Assembly (NCBI RefSeq): GCF_033807575.1
Contig: NC_084726.1
Coordinates: 2,108,001-2,172,000, forward strand
Direction of reading: 5' to 3'
From: Cydia pomonella
Lineage: Eukaryota; Arthropoda; Insecta; Lepidoptera; Tortricidae
Length of the DNA: 64,000 nt
The number at the start of each line of letters is the position of its first letter. Position 1 is the stretch's first letter. Below are positions 20,592 to 32,403 of this stretch, piece after piece. The position numbers and the translations under genes are program-made. The notes beneath the pieces were generated by a model that ran no database searches, was not told the origin of the DNA, and was given only the letters and a program-made list of their open reading frames with translations.

Positions 20592-21580
20592 GCATCGGGT
20601 ACGCATTTCCTCCGTAGGTAAATAAACTCATAAGCAGTAACTGGTCTAGTAAATCGTGGACGGTGTAATCAAGAGCAAGCAGGAAGTGGTCTAAGTTATA
20701 GGAGAAATTACTTCAAAGTAACTAGCTTTAAATTTTAATTTCACCATAAATTGTATTATAGGCATTAGTCTAGTCTAGGGCCTGAGTAATTCAATATTTA
20801 GGATTTCAATGAAATTTTCATGAAAAAAAAAATTATAAGGCGAAGTTAAGGATAGGTGGCGAAGTTAGGGACGGGTGGTGAAGTTAGGTTATTAAAGATG
20901 TTATAAGCTAGTTTTCATGCAGTTTTAATTAATATTGTTTTTTTTTTTACATCGGGTACGCATTTCTTCCATATAAATAAACTCATAAGATGGTAACTGT
21001 TCTAGTAAATCGTAGACGGTGTAATCAAGAGCAAGCAGGAAGTGGTCCAAGTTATAGGAGAAAATACTTCGCCTTAACTTGCTTTAAATTTTAATTTACT
21101 ATTAATTGTGTTATGGGCATTACCTAAGTAATTCAATATTTAGGATTTTAGTGAATTTTTTACATAATTTTGATGATAAAAAATTATAAGGCGAAGTAAG
21201 GGATGGGTGGCGAAGTTAGGTTATTTTAGTTTTTATAAAAAAGCAGTTTTATTTAATATTGGTTTATTAAAATTTCACAAATCGGGTACGCATTTCCTCA
21301 GTAGGTAAATAAACTTATAAGTTAGTAATTGGTCTAGTAAATTGTGGACGGTGTAATCAAGAGCTAGAAGGAATGGTCTAAATTATCGGAAAAATTACTT
21401 CTCCTTAATATAGCAAAAACAACCTACGTATTTGGTCGGGTTATTTGTTGCCCACCATAAACCATACCATCTCCTTAATTATTATTAATTCATAATTCCA
21501 CTATAAATTGTATTATAAGCGTGTAAATAACCATCCTCCAGGATTTTTATTTTAATTTTAGTATAATTTTCATTATAAAA
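20592..21580. repeat. Diverged tandem repeat, three units of ~330-360 bp
   Basis: The start block TCGGGTACGCATTTC recurs at about 20594, 20952 and 21282. Each is followed by AATAAACTCATAAG, CTAGTAAATCGT(A/G)GACGG and GTGTAATCAAGAGC. Later in the units come ATTCAATATTTAGGATT and TTATAAGGCGAAGT with GGTGGCGAAGTTAGG. There is no ORF. Confidence 0.85.
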
Positions 21581-22860
21581 ACTGATAGAATACGGGTAAG
21601 TCTCATTCTAAATGAGTGGGATTTACTGATATTGATCACGGATAACTGATGTTGCAGGAAATGTCATAAAAGAGATACCTACAGATAAAAAAATAATTGT
21701 GCAAAAGAAAAACCACCACGTATACTCGTATATAAACATTATATATGATATATTTTTTAAATATTACGCATAAGTATGAAAGAGACAAACTGCGAAAGAA
21801 AAAATAAACGTGACCACTTTTGTGTAAGTTTAGCGTACTGAAAAATATATGGGAATGTATTCAGGAGATATGACGATCTTGGAATGTGCTATTACAAAAG
21901 TAAATAATTTACACAAACGCATTCATTATTTCTGTATTCAATACTTACAATGACACTTGCCATCATTTTAATTTTGATTGCACTTTTATTTTTTGACAAG
22001 CAGTTTTGTGCGTTGTAGATCTGAAGTTTGATTCGCGAATGAATGCGCGATTATTTAAGTACCTAGTAAAATTACTTAATGTTTTTACAGTTTATTTTCA
22101 TGAAGCCTAACTGTTTGCTTATTGCTCTATTTTTGTTTGTCAAAAGATTCTTTTTAAAATTAACCATCCTATTAAAAGCCCTTTTTATATAAATAAAACT
22201 CGTTTAATAGAAAAATCGAACCATCCCGCTACCCGTTCATCCCAAACACCACAACGCAATCACAGCGTACATTCCAAAACAGCAGGTGTTATCGGTATCT
22301 GAGCCCACAAACATACCGCACCACCTTATCCCCTTAACATACGGTTCATTTTCCAACGCTCGCCTACCGTTAACTTTGTACTTGCTGAATTATTGCCCTG
22401 TTTATATAAAAAAGGTTAAGTTCTAGACAATTCCTTGGCGCTTACGTCGTTTTTGAACAAAGGAGACTTATCGTGGGAGTTAGATTTTTTTCCTCTTTTC
22501 GATTCATTTATGTATTTTATGTTTTGTTTTGATACGTATCGCGTATCTCTGGTATGTTATGTTTTCCTGGTGTAATATCGTTAACGCCGTTCGCAAAAAT
22601 CCTATAATAGAGATCTATGAAATCAGTATGAATCAGTATGATCTATGAATGTGCAAGTAATTAGCTATCCCCGTTATCAATGTCGAAGTTTATCGAAAAG
22701 AAGGGTTGACTAAAATACGTACACTAAATTTGCCTTTAGTATTTAAGTTCACCTGAACTAGCATTGAATCATAATTGTACTATAATACAATATGAGCTGA
22801 ATTAATATTTAAAAAAAACATTTATTTATATGTGTGTTCGTAAATGTGTTATATATGATA
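21581..22860. other. Non-coding stretch without shared repeats
   Basis: Nothing here matches the window's repeat families. A GC-richer patch at 22220-22380 stands out, but I find no open frame with good splice sites. Confidence 0.35.
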
Positions 22861-22867
22861 TTTATTT

Positions 22868-23125
22868 ATGTATGTAGTGTATGTAGTTTATATTATTTGC
22901 TATTTATGTATGTGTATAATTTGGCATTATTATCTCTCAACTTCTATCACTCACTGCATCACCTACTCACCTTGTCTTCACTACCCTAAGGCTGTCTGGA
23001 AGAGATCGCTCTTTAGCGATAAGACCGCCCGTTGTCTACCATATTCTAAGTTGTATGTTTAATTTGTATGTCATTATGTTCTGTCATATTGGTGAGCAAT
23101 AAAGAATAGTATTGTATTGCATTTC
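22868..23125 (+). mobile_element. Retroelement 3' end (TGGAAGAGATCGCTCTTTAGC)
   Basis: Contains GGCTGTCTGGAAGAGATCGC and TCTTTAGCGATAAGACCGCC, with a terminal GCAATAAAGAATAGTATTGT and an AATAAA signal. It is organised like the tail at 18343-18555. Confidence 0.65.
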
Positions 23126-23242
23126 AGAACTTTTCTTAAGCACACTAAAGCATGTGTTATTATTATATTAAATTTAAATTAAATTATATAATCTAGTGTT
23201 TGACAGGAGCCAGGCACATACACCAGTAATAACTACACACAC

Positions 23243-23514
23243 GGCCCGATTCGAAGAACGATTAAAACACGTTTAAGATCTTGGAAAGATCTTTAATAGA
23301 TCGATAACTAAACGACATATCAAAATTGACGTTTATTTCGATTCCGCTGTGATCCCAATAAGATCTATCTACGATATTTCTAACGTCAAAGTGACATTGG
23401 TTGCCCGAATTGAGCTGCTTCTGTCAATTATACGACATACAAACGATACCTAAATGAGAACTTATCTAAACCAGAACTTATCGTTATCGTACCTCATTTT
23501 TCGAATCGGGCCGA
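23243..23514. mobile_element. MITE, ends CGGCCCGATTCGAA
   Basis: The left CGGCCCGATTCGAAGAA and right TTTTTCGAATCGGGCCG are inverted ends. Its inner part (ACGTTTATTTCGATTCCGCT, ATACGACATACAAACGATAC) is shared in reverse with 52507-52991. Confidence 0.85.
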
Positions 23515-23665
23515 CACACGTGTGTATGTAGCTACTATTGAATGTACCCTGGTCCACTCAGGTGCGATGGTAATGTCAGATGTTGGATATGTAAAGTTTC
23601 GAAAAGAATAAATGAAAAACTTAAGTATGCAAGTAGATAATGACAGAGCTGACAGTCTTAATAAA

Positions 23666-23846
23666 ACCCGGCCAAGTGCGAGTCGGATTCGCGATCGAAG
23701 GGTTCCGTACCATTACGCAAAAAACGGCAAAAAAATCACGTTTGTTGTATGGGAGCCCCAATTAAATATTTACTCTATTCTGTTTTTCGTATTTGTGGTA
23801 TAGCGGCAACAGACACATTATCTGTGAAAATTTCAATTGTTCAATT
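23666..23846 (+). mobile_element. 'GTGCGAGTCGGACTCGC' repeat, truncated
   Basis: AAACCCGGCCAAGTGCGAGT, GGGTTCCGTACCATTA and TATAGCGGCAACAGAC are present. It breaks off after TGAAAATTTCAATTG. Confidence 0.75.
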
Positions 23847-24377
23847 CAAAATTTTTAAACATACTTTTGAAGAATATAGCAAATTTATAGTGTGATTTTC
23901 ATCGCGAAATAAAGATATCTAATCTAATATAAATTATTGCAGGAGACAAAAATAACAGCTTGTATTTTAGCCTTTGTCAAACCGGGGTAAGTATAACGAT
24001 AAATGACATAACATCAATGTGATCCTGGTTTGTCTAGCTCCATTCTAACCTAACCTGTTAGTTCACTTCAGAACAGTTAGAAGCGACGTTTATCGGCTAA
24101 TTTCCTCTGAGACCGGCGGTCGCATCTAATTACCAAGTAAATAGTCGGCTCTCATGCACTATAGTGGTCGGGTAACTGCTGCAAATGTCTAGCTTTAGAG
24201 TCGGACTAATCTAATTCAGACTGAATGTATTGGCAGGGATTCGAGTCTTTTGAGTCTAAATTTGAAGTACTCATTTTAATAAGGCTCGATGCTTTAAAAC
24301 TTCAGTGTCTCAGTTGCGAGCTCGAGATGAGTCCGTTATTGAGCCTTGTTTAAGCGCAATTCAAAGAGTCTTGAGCT

Positions 24378-24540
24378 TCTTCTTCTTCCTCGCGTTGTCC
24401 CGGCATTTTTGCCACGGCTCATGGGAGCCCGGGGTCCACTTGGCAACCAATCCTAAGAATTGGGGTAGGTACTAGTTTTTAGAGAGGGTAAAATAGGCCT
24501 TGTTGGTCCGGTTTCTTCACGATGTTTTCTTTCACCGAGT
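24378..24540 (-). mobile_element. SINE-B fragment
   Basis: CCTCGCGTTGTCCCGGCATT, GGCTCATGGGAGCCCGGGGT and a shortened internal part to TTTCTTTCACCGA. The head is missing. Confidence 0.8.
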
Positions 24541-24920
24541 GTTTAACATCGATAAAAATAATAAGTTTTAGCTAAATAATTGTAAAAAAAGGTTTTATTG
24601 TGTGATTTATGTATCTTAGACATCAATTTTACGTGAAGATAAGAAAGATAATTGTCACACCGAACCCAGCTTACCCTAAATAGACGGCTCTGATGCACTG
24701 TAGTGGTCGGGTAACTGCTGAAAATGTCTATCTTTAGAGTCGGACTAAACTAAAAGTGACGTTCGAATGTCAACCGTAGCTGCATTACTACGCAACGGCA
24801 TCGTTATACCAATTTTCACCCTGTATCTTTCAATTCTCATCCGTCCCCAAATTCGCCTAATAACTTTTACATTATGAAAATGATACTAGATCTTAAGTTA
24901 AACTGGAATTATGATTTAAT

Positions 24921-25137
24921 GACCGGTCTGGCCTAGTGGGTAGTGACCCTGCCTATGTAGCCGATGGTCACGGGTCCCAAATCGTGGTGAGGGCTTTTAT
25001 TTGTGTGATGAGCACGGATATTTGTTCCCAAGTCATATATATATATATCGTTGTCTAAGTACCTACAACACAAGCCTTATTGAGCTTACTGTGGCATTTA
25101 GTAGTCAATTTGATAATGTCCTACAATATTTATTTAC
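24921..25137 (+). mobile_element. SINE-A (tRNA-derived)
   Basis: GACCGGTCTGGCCTAGTGGG and TAGTGACCCTGCCTATGTAG form the head. The box B region has mutated to GTCACGGGTCCCAAATCG. The tail GAGCTTACTGTGGCATTTAG and GTCCTACAATATTTATTTAC is intact. Confidence 0.9.
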
Positions 25138-25312
25138 TTTAGGCGAATTTATGTACTAAAGGCGAATTTAGGGTTCAATATTATTTTTGCCAACCCTTTT
25201 CAACGAACTGGAATATTAATTGGGGGGTTTGTTGCAGATATGAAAATCTTTGCATAAAGTACGAAAATAATATATTGTTGTTAGTTTATATAGAATATAG
25301 CGAATGTGTTAA

Positions 25313-26670
25313 ATAGCAAGCGATACTCAGGTAGTTAATTTAAACTGCTTTATACGAAGAATCCGGGATTACGCCTAGTCGGGCAAAGCTGCTCAAAATT
25401 ATATACTACATATGGACGGCTAGGATAACCAATATGGTTCTTAAGAATTATCCATTATTAAAACATATTTAATCTTAATTTAGTTATTTTATTTTATAAA
25501 GTTACATTGTGTTGTGTTATTCTTATTATTAGTTATAGTATCGGTATACCTAGTTATAATAGTAGTATAAGTTATAGTATTTTTTATGTAAAGCACCTAT
25601 AATATCGCATTGGGAAACTGTAAAGATAGATGTAACATTTATTAAATAATAAAAAAATTGAATGTTTTTTTTTCTCTTTATTTTGGCACAAAAGAGTTAC
25701 ATTTGTCTTATATTACATATAATATTGACAACACAGTGCCGAAAACGTTATAGATTATAGTTATTAATTTTGTTGCAATGGACCTGAATTAACTTAACTA
25801 TAAGAAGAAGATGAAATTGAAAGAAGGAAAACGTTCAAATGAAAATGAAACGTTTCTATGAAATTATTTTCTTAAATATTCAAGAGGGGGCGGCGCAAAG
25901 CCAAAAAACTTGAAACATACGAAACTTGCGACAGTCGCGTAAGTCTTCTCCTTTTGTCTCATTTACTCTAATATTGTAAATAGCAAACGATACTCAGGTA
26001 CTACTTAATTTTAACCTCTATATGAAGAATCCGGGATACGGACGGCTAGGATGACCAATATTCTAGAGGGACGTAAAAAGCCAAAAAAATTGAAGGCCAA
26101 ACGGAACGCCGTGAAACTTGCGATACTCACGTAAGCCACTTCCTTTTGTCTCATTTACTCTAAAAATATAAATAGCAAGCGATACTAGTTAATTTAAACT
26201 ACTCTATACGAAGAATCCGGGATTACGGCTTCTCGGGTAAAGCTGCTCATAATCATATACTACATACGGACGGCTAGGATGAGCATTATTCAAGAGGGAC
26301 GTAAAGCAAAAAAAATATACGGGGACAAATTATACGGCGCGCCGTCCGAAACTTGTCACAGTCGCTTAAACCACTTTTTGTCTCATTTACTGTAAAAATA
26401 TAAATAGCAAGCGCTACTCAGGTTCTAGTTAATTTTAACCTCTATATGTGACCACGGGCTTAAAAACGTTCTATTTTGTCGCTTGTCATAAGAACGAGAT
26501 TTGCATGTATCTTTATACAAGTAACCTGTCAAGGCGTTCTTAGGGCAAGCGACAAAGTGGCACGTTTTGTCGACCGCAGTCACATATGAAGAATCCGGGA
26601 TACGGCTGCTTGGGCAAAGCTGCTCATAATTATATATTACATACGGACGGCCAGGATGACCAATATTCAA
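25313..26670. repeat. Diverged tandem repeat, four units
   Basis: Blocks AAATAGCAAGCGATACTCAG (25313, 25980, 26169, 26403), GAAGAATCCGGGAT and GGACGGCTAGGATGACCAAT recur in order. The last three units have a spacing near 190-235 bp and also share CAAGAGGG.CG and CTTTTGTCTCATTTACT. The final unit is interrupted by a MITE at 26447-26584. Confidence 0.8.
26447..26584. mobile_element. 138-bp MITE with TA target duplication
   Basis: Begins TGTGACCACGGGC and ends CCGCAGTCACA, with TA on each side (26445-26446 and 26585-26586). The empty site is visible in the neighbouring repeat unit (CTCTATATGAAGAATCC at about 26020). This proves insertion and gives exact ends. Confidence 0.85.
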
Positions 26671-26804
26671 GAGGCAGAACTTAGTTAAGGCAAAGCCAGA
26701 AAAATTAGAAGGGGACAAAAAATACGGCACGCCAAGATCAGCAAGTGGACATCTTCGCTGATCATTTATCCGGGTGCCTCGCCTATTTTGAGAGTGAAGT
26801 AAAT

Positions 26805-27010
26805 GACCGTACTTATTTACTTACTGCTATGGCGCAGCGACCCGAAGTGGATCTTGGCCTCCGACACAAAAGACCGCTATGCTTCTTCGTCCAAAGCCGT
26901 TTTTGTCCAGTCGACGGTGCCGAGGTCGCTAAAGTCTTTTTGCACTTCATCTCTCGACGGTCTTCGGCCATTTTGAACTCCAGAGTACGCCCTCCAGACT
27001 GCATGAATGG
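26805..27010 (-). mobile_element. LINE 3' fragment (antisense)
   Basis: The segment TACTGCTATGGCGCAGCGAC, CCGAAGTGGATCTTGGCCTC resembles a dispersed lepidopteran LINE 3' coding end read on the opposite strand. It is GC-richer than its surroundings. The + strand ORF of 103 codons across it has no known domain and is not called as a gene. Confidence 0.45.
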
Positions 27011-27277
27011 AAAAGCGCGCGCTACTGGTAGCGGAGAGGAAGATCTACCGAAATGACCGTACGACAGTCTAAATGACTAGGTAACCGATAAAATTTAATT
27101 AAGTATGTCTAGGCATTACCATAGTAGCAAGTGTAATTGGTGTAAACCGTTCTTGTGAATAAATAATAATGATTGAAATTATTAACTAAACTAACTAGAT
27201 AACTACCCTTTCATTATACGGTCGTATCAAAAATACACGTTGTACAGGTAACGATAAACATCCTTATTTTTTTACAA

Positions 27278-27605
27278 GCTTTTATATATTTTTAACTTGC
27301 CCTGATAGTATGTATGGGACAAATCTTGCAAGTTAAATTTGACTCACTTCCCGGTTTCCTATGAAGCTGTAAATATACATACATAATATGTAAGTTGGGT
27401 GACAATGCAATATTATGGTACCATCAAGCTGATCTGAGGATGGAGACAGGAGGTAGCCATAGGAACTCTGTGATAAAACAACGCAACCTAACTGTGTTTG
27501 GGGTTTTTAGAATTGTCTCGATGAGAATTAGTTGCCTGTGGAAAAAAGTACAGTCAGCGATAAAAGCTTGTATCAAAAATGATTTTTTTGCCAAAAACTT
27601 ATTAG
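27278..27605. mobile_element. TIR element (ACAAGCTTTTAT family)
   Basis: The start ACAAGCTTTTATATA pairs with GATAAAAGCTTGT near 27560. The interior GGTACCATCAAGCTGATCTG, GAGGTAGCCATAGGAACT-like and GTTTGGGGTTTTTAGAATT is nearly identical to the copy at 28766-29080. Any ORF here is incidental. Confidence 0.8.
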
Positions 27606-27752
27606 TTAACTATCCTAAGCAGCAGTGTGTGTTAGATCTCATATTTCTCGTGCGTTATCTGAAACTAATCCAAAACGTGGAAAATTTGTTAGCTAGCAAT
27701 TTCGTGTTATATTCTAAACCGTTTTCTTGTTCACTTTAGTGTATTCTTGGAT

Positions 27753-27893
27753 GTACAGTCACGTCTGAAAATATTGATACGAACAAAGTCCAAAAATATG
27801 TATACATGACCATATTGCTCATATATTAAGATGTATACATATTTTTGGCACTTCGTCCGTATTTATAGATATAGTATTTTTAGATGTGAACGT
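27753..27893. mobile_element. Palindromic MITE (GTACAGTCACGTCTGAAAAT)
   Basis: Second copy of the family at 16149-16286, with the same central ATGTATACAT/ATATTTTTGGCACTT pairing. The right end has decayed (TTTTTAGATGTGAACGTA). Confidence 0.8.
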
Positions 27894-28109
27894 ATGCATT
27901 GGAACTTGATTTTATACAAAAGTCACTAAAGTAAAACTAAGATAAGCTGGCAGCAATTCTGCTAGCTCAGACGGCGCAAGTGTTATTTTGAACGTTAATC
28001 TTCTATGAAATTATGACGTTTACTTGACACTTGCATCGTCTGTGCTATCAAAATTCCTGCCAACTTATCTTGGTCTGACTCTAGGTATCATAATCGACAC
28101 TTTTATTTA

Positions 28110-28225
28110 TAACAGATTCGATATTTTATTTATTTATTTAAACATTATTGTACAATACATGAAAGTGCAAATGGCGGACTTAATGCCAGAGGGCATTCTC
28201 TACCAGTCAACCATGAACGAAACCG
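28110..28225 (-). mobile_element. LINE 3'-UTR fragment (antisense)
   Basis: GCAAATGGCGGACTTAATGC and GGCATTCTCTACCAGTCAACC match the reverse complement of 6005-6130. Confidence 0.7.
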
Positions 28226-28545
28226 AAAGATTGAATTGGTGCAGGGTCAAACAGTATAAAATTAAAAAGAATCTAATACGTAAGCATATAATACGATATG
28301 TAATTAAATAATATACCTCTATGTATACACATAGCAGATAAATATACATACACACATAAAAAAATATATGTAGAATAAATAAATATACATACATACCTAT
28401 ATAAATACTTATTAACTATTTTGATTCGCGTATACACCTGGATTTATAAGTTATTAACTGAAATAGAAAGAAAAAGCCACAAAGCACAAAACCCTGTGGC
28501 GGATGACGGATGCGAACCGGCGTCTATAGATTATGTGGCTAAGGC

Positions 28546-28772
28546 TGCCACGGCTCATGGGAGCCTGGGGTCCGCTTGGCAACTAATCCCTAGAATTGGC
28601 GTAGGCTCTAGTTTTACAAAAACGACTGCCATCCAACCTTTAACTATGTTTAGTGCGGTTTCCTCACGAAGTTTTCCTTTACCGAAAAGCGACTGGTAAA
28701 TATCCGAAAAACTCATTGGTATGAGCCGGGGGTTGAACCCGTGTCCTCCTTAGGTCACAAGCGCTTTTTACA
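28546..28772 (-). mobile_element. SINE-B fragment
   Basis: GCCACGGCTCATGGGAGCCT, GGCGTAGGCTCTAGTTTTAC and GAAAAGCGACTGGTAAATAT, ending in a degenerate head (GGTTGAACCCGTGTCC). An internal deletion removes the GGCCTTGTTGGG part. Confidence 0.75.
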
Positions 28773-29080
28773 AGCTTTTATTTACTTTCACCTGACCGTT
28801 GTCTGTTTGTTATCAAATCTTGCAAGTTAAATTTGATCCACTTCCCGGTTTCCGATTGAGCTCAAAATTTGCATACATATGTAAGTCGGGTGACAATGCA
28901 ATATTATGGTACCATCAAGCTGATCTGAGGATGGAGACCGGAGGTAGCCATAGGAACTTTGTGATAAAACAATGCAACCTAATTGTGTTTGGGGTTTTTA
29001 GAATTTGCTCGATGAGTATTAGTTGCCTGTGGAAAGAAAAGTACAGTCAGCGATAAAAGCTTGTACCAAAAATGAAATTT
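28766..29080. mobile_element. TIR element (ACAAGCTTTTAT family)
   Basis: Opens TTTACAAGCTTTTATTTACT and closes CAGCGATAAAAGCTTGTACC. It is the best-preserved copy and overlaps the tail of the preceding SINE by a few bases. Confidence 0.8.
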
Positions 29081-29934
29081 ATGGCAAAAACTTTTTTAAA
29101 CTTTTCCTTAAGAGGCTGTCAATACCTAAAGCGCGCACACTGTCTATTTGTATCGGAGTAAATGAGATAGCACTGTCGCATGTTACTGGGCCTGGGCAAG
29201 GGAATAATAAAAAAAATTATTAAATAAAAAAATGTGGATAATTAGTGTAATATTTTACTCGTTAGCGGTTTAGATATAAATGTTTTGAAATTGTGATATT
29301 AAGACCAATATTTGCAATTATTTTCTATCCAGCCGATTTCGTTTAATCATGTATCGAGTACAACCACGGTCTTTGAAATATAATGAATATGAACATATAT
29401 TTTTCTTACTTGACTAAAACAAATAGTCTTTGTTGCGAATGCAACTTATTATTATATAAAAATCAATGCAGTAGCTAAACGCAGCCGTCGGGCTCGGCTA
29501 GTATTCGGAGGCTTTTTAAAAGCACCAATAGGAGCGCTCCACATATTCTGTATCGCGGCCAATTAGAAGCATTTAAATCTAAACCTTTTATACTGATCAA
29601 ATCAAATATTGCAAATCACTCTTTCATCATCCTCCATACTTTCAGCACCTATTTTCTACATTGAACCGTTTTGACAAGAACCCTCTTGTAAACCAGTACC
29701 CCTTTGGAAGATTATACTTCACTTCATTATAAATCGAAGTTTTATTTAAGTCGTCGAGATCCTGACCTGCCCGGCGGCTACAGTCTTTCTTAAAAAACTG
29801 TTTAAGTAACATCAATTTCAAGGACATTGGGTGTTGACAGCCTCTCAGTAGTGACCTATATTTCAGTGTATTGTTGTTTAGCTAGCTGTCCTCAGCAGCA
29901 TTGTGTACAAGCTCCTATTTCACGTGTATTATCC
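29081..29934. other. Non-coding stretch
   Basis: AT-rich; nothing recognised except the last bases, which lead into the LINE remnant. Confidence 0.35.
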
Positions 29935-30345
29935 CAGTCTAATCCTAAAAGTCAGCTCCTGATAGCGGAAAGAAAAGTGCTCAGGAAGATCCTGGGACCT
30001 GTCCGAAGTGACGACGGCTCCTGGAGGATCCGGAAAAATGCCGAGATCGAAGAGTTGGTGGCCGAGCCCAATATCATAGGCGTAACTAAATCGCACAGAC
30101 TTCGCTGGCTCGGTCACCTACTCAGAATGGGGAAGGATCGCGTAGTCAAGGAAGCGTACTTGGGGCGACCAACCGGCCGTCGTCCGATCGGGCGCCCCAG
30201 GTACCGCTGGTGTGATGTCGTGGAGGCGGACCTGCGTCGGCTGAATGCCAATTCATGGCAGGAAACCGCGCTGGATCGGGACAGGTGGCGTTCTCTCGTT
30301 TCGGAGGCCAAGATTCTTTTTGGATCGCTGAGCCAAAGCAGTTAG
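29935..30345 (+). pseudogene. LINE ORF2 C-terminal end
   Basis: An open frame to the stop at 30343-30345 reads LIAERKVLRKILGPV, then EELVAEPNIIGVTKSHRLRW and LGHLLRM. A GRPTGRRPIGRPRYRW basic turn follows, then DRDRWRSLVSEAK. The order RLRWLGHxxRM, GRPxxRW, DRxxWR is typical of the extreme C-terminus of RTE/CR1-type retrotransposon polyproteins. About 130 residues survive; the RT and endonuclease domains are absent. The frame is unusually GC-rich and uninterrupted, suggesting a fairly young truncated insertion. The upstream extension to 29827 is not part of the family. Confidence 0.8.
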
Positions 30346-31603
30346 TTTTAGTTAGTTTAATCCTAAACGGCGAAAACTTGCTCTAGCCCCGTTTCTCCGT
30401 TTCAGCATTTTTCATTTAACCTGACGTTGCAGTTCCCTGTTTAAGACAAATTTAATTAGTACCAGTGTTAACGGGATTGCAACCTAGTCCCCATTTTCCT
30501 CTCCAGATAATAACATTATTGCAAATATTTTTCCGCAATGTGATGTAAATATATTAACCACAGTTATGCCCTTTCGTTTAATTTTTTCTTCGTGATCAGT
30601 GTATGTACATCAAGGGTTCCGTACAGATTTTTTTATTTTCCTGTTCGTACGAAATTAAAGTTTTAAGATTTTTTCTTGATATTACTTGCCAAATTTCATA
30701 GCTCTAGGTCAACGGGAAGTACCCTATAAATTTTGATTCACTTGAGAGTGTCGAAATATACGTTTTTTTGCGGCATAAACGGTCAACTTAGAAGTTTGAT
30801 TTTCTCACAGCACAAAAGGGATTACAGATCTGAGTATATTGTTTAAATTTCAACTCGATACCTCCACGCGTTCTCGAGATAAACGATCTTGACAGACAGA
30901 TGGACGGACGGACGGACGAACGGATGGACGGACGGACAACAAAGCGATCTTATAAGGGTTCCTTTTTTACCTTTTTTGGGTTAGCTTACTAGCTTCTACG
31001 CGCAACTTCGTCTGCGTTGAATTATTTCCATAGTAAATTCTACCCATTCTTTTAACCGGCAATGACTTCTGTAATAAAAACTATCCTATATCGAAACCTA
31101 CCTTTACCGAAACTATCTCCATACCTAGTTTCATCTAAATCAGTTTATAGCAGTTTAAACGTTAATGTGTAAAAAAACAAACAATAGTATTTTTTATCGT
31201 GATCTAATAGAGAGCTTTTACTACCTATATACATGGTGGCCAAAAAAATATGTGCATTCCCGTTGCCAGGGAGGTTTTGGGATTATAGGTACCGAGCAAC
31301 TTTTACTATGGGACCAACCCCGAAAAGGCTAAAAAATTTTTACCCTCCCATAGAAAAATGACCAGCTAAAAATAAATGTATGCAACAGCCAGAAAAAAAA
31401 AATTGCGATTTCGGGGTTGGTCCAATAGTAAAAGTTGCCCAAAACCTCCCTGGAAACGGGCATCTTTTTTGGCCACCTTGTATGTGTCACTATTGTATAC
31501 AATACTTTTTCTACGAGTCTCAAAAAAAAGAATATTTTTTTAACTATAAACCTCAATAAGCAATAAAAATTGGCAAGTATCTAAGTAGATAAAAAGTGGC
31601 TGT
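30346..31603. other. Non-coding, with diverged 'GGGTTCCGT' repeat material
   Basis: Around 30612-30975 a degenerate member of the GGTTCCGTACC family is seen: AAGGGTTCCGTACAGATT, TCTCGAGATAAACGATCTTG and GACGGACGGACGGACGAACG. Inverted pieces at 31240-31300 and 31400-31480 (CCAGGGAGGTTTTGGG versus CCAAAACCTCCCTGG) form another foldback of about 240 bp. Confidence 0.5.
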
Positions 31604-31681
31604 GACATAATCGGACAGACAGACGGACATGACGAATCTATAAGGGTTCCGTTTTTCGCCATTTGGCTACGGAACCCTAAA
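31604..31681 (+). mobile_element. 'GGTTCCGTTTT' repeat end
   Basis: GGACAGACAGACGGACATGA, CGAATCTATAAGGGTTCCGT and GGCTACGGAACCCTAAAAA match the terminal part of the long element at 33750-34790. Confidence 0.75.
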
Positions 31682-32403
31682 AAGACATAAGCACGCGAGT
31701 CCCCGCCTGCCCGCCCCCCGTTCTATGAGAGCGCGGCGGCATCGGCTCGTGATTGGTTTTTTTTTTATAGTTGACTACAGCGTATCGAAATATTTTTTAT
31801 AGTTCAGTTGGGAGCGCATACATGAAACGTACGCAATTATAAGATACGAAATCTTAATTCAACCAATACATTCGACGAGTAGATAAAGGTTAAATAGGTT
31901 AATAGCATTATAAGAAGGGATTAGAAAGTATGCATTACCGCAGTTATTTTCTTAGGATTAGAAGATATTTTTCATGTTATCTAAATATTTTGAAACTAAG
32001 ACACATGCCATACAAACACGAAAGCTAAAGGTTTATTTTTTCTAACTTGAAGCTACGAGTTAAATCTCCTAAATACAGGTAGGAAACGTTAAGGAAGAAT
32101 TATGTAAGGCGTAACATTGTACTACGGAAATACCTACTTAACAAAAAACGGAAAAGGAAAAACTATACATTTATCTTTTCACCCCTTCTTACTACGGTGA
32201 AATCTGGGAAGAGGAAACGAAACTACATTAAGGAATTTCGATTCAGGCTCCACTTGAAAGCTCTACTATGAGTTTTTAGTCGAGTTCATAGTGAGTTATC
32301 TTTTATTTACAAAAATATTTGGGCTGTACTTTTAGGAAACTGTAAACGTTTACTTCAACCAATTTAGAAATATACTTACTTATTTATGGCTTCCATCAAA
32401 CAG

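Noticed and set aside
26745..27056. 103-codon + strand ORF
   Set aside because: GC-rich dispersed LINE-like sequence, probably read on the wrong strand; no domain.
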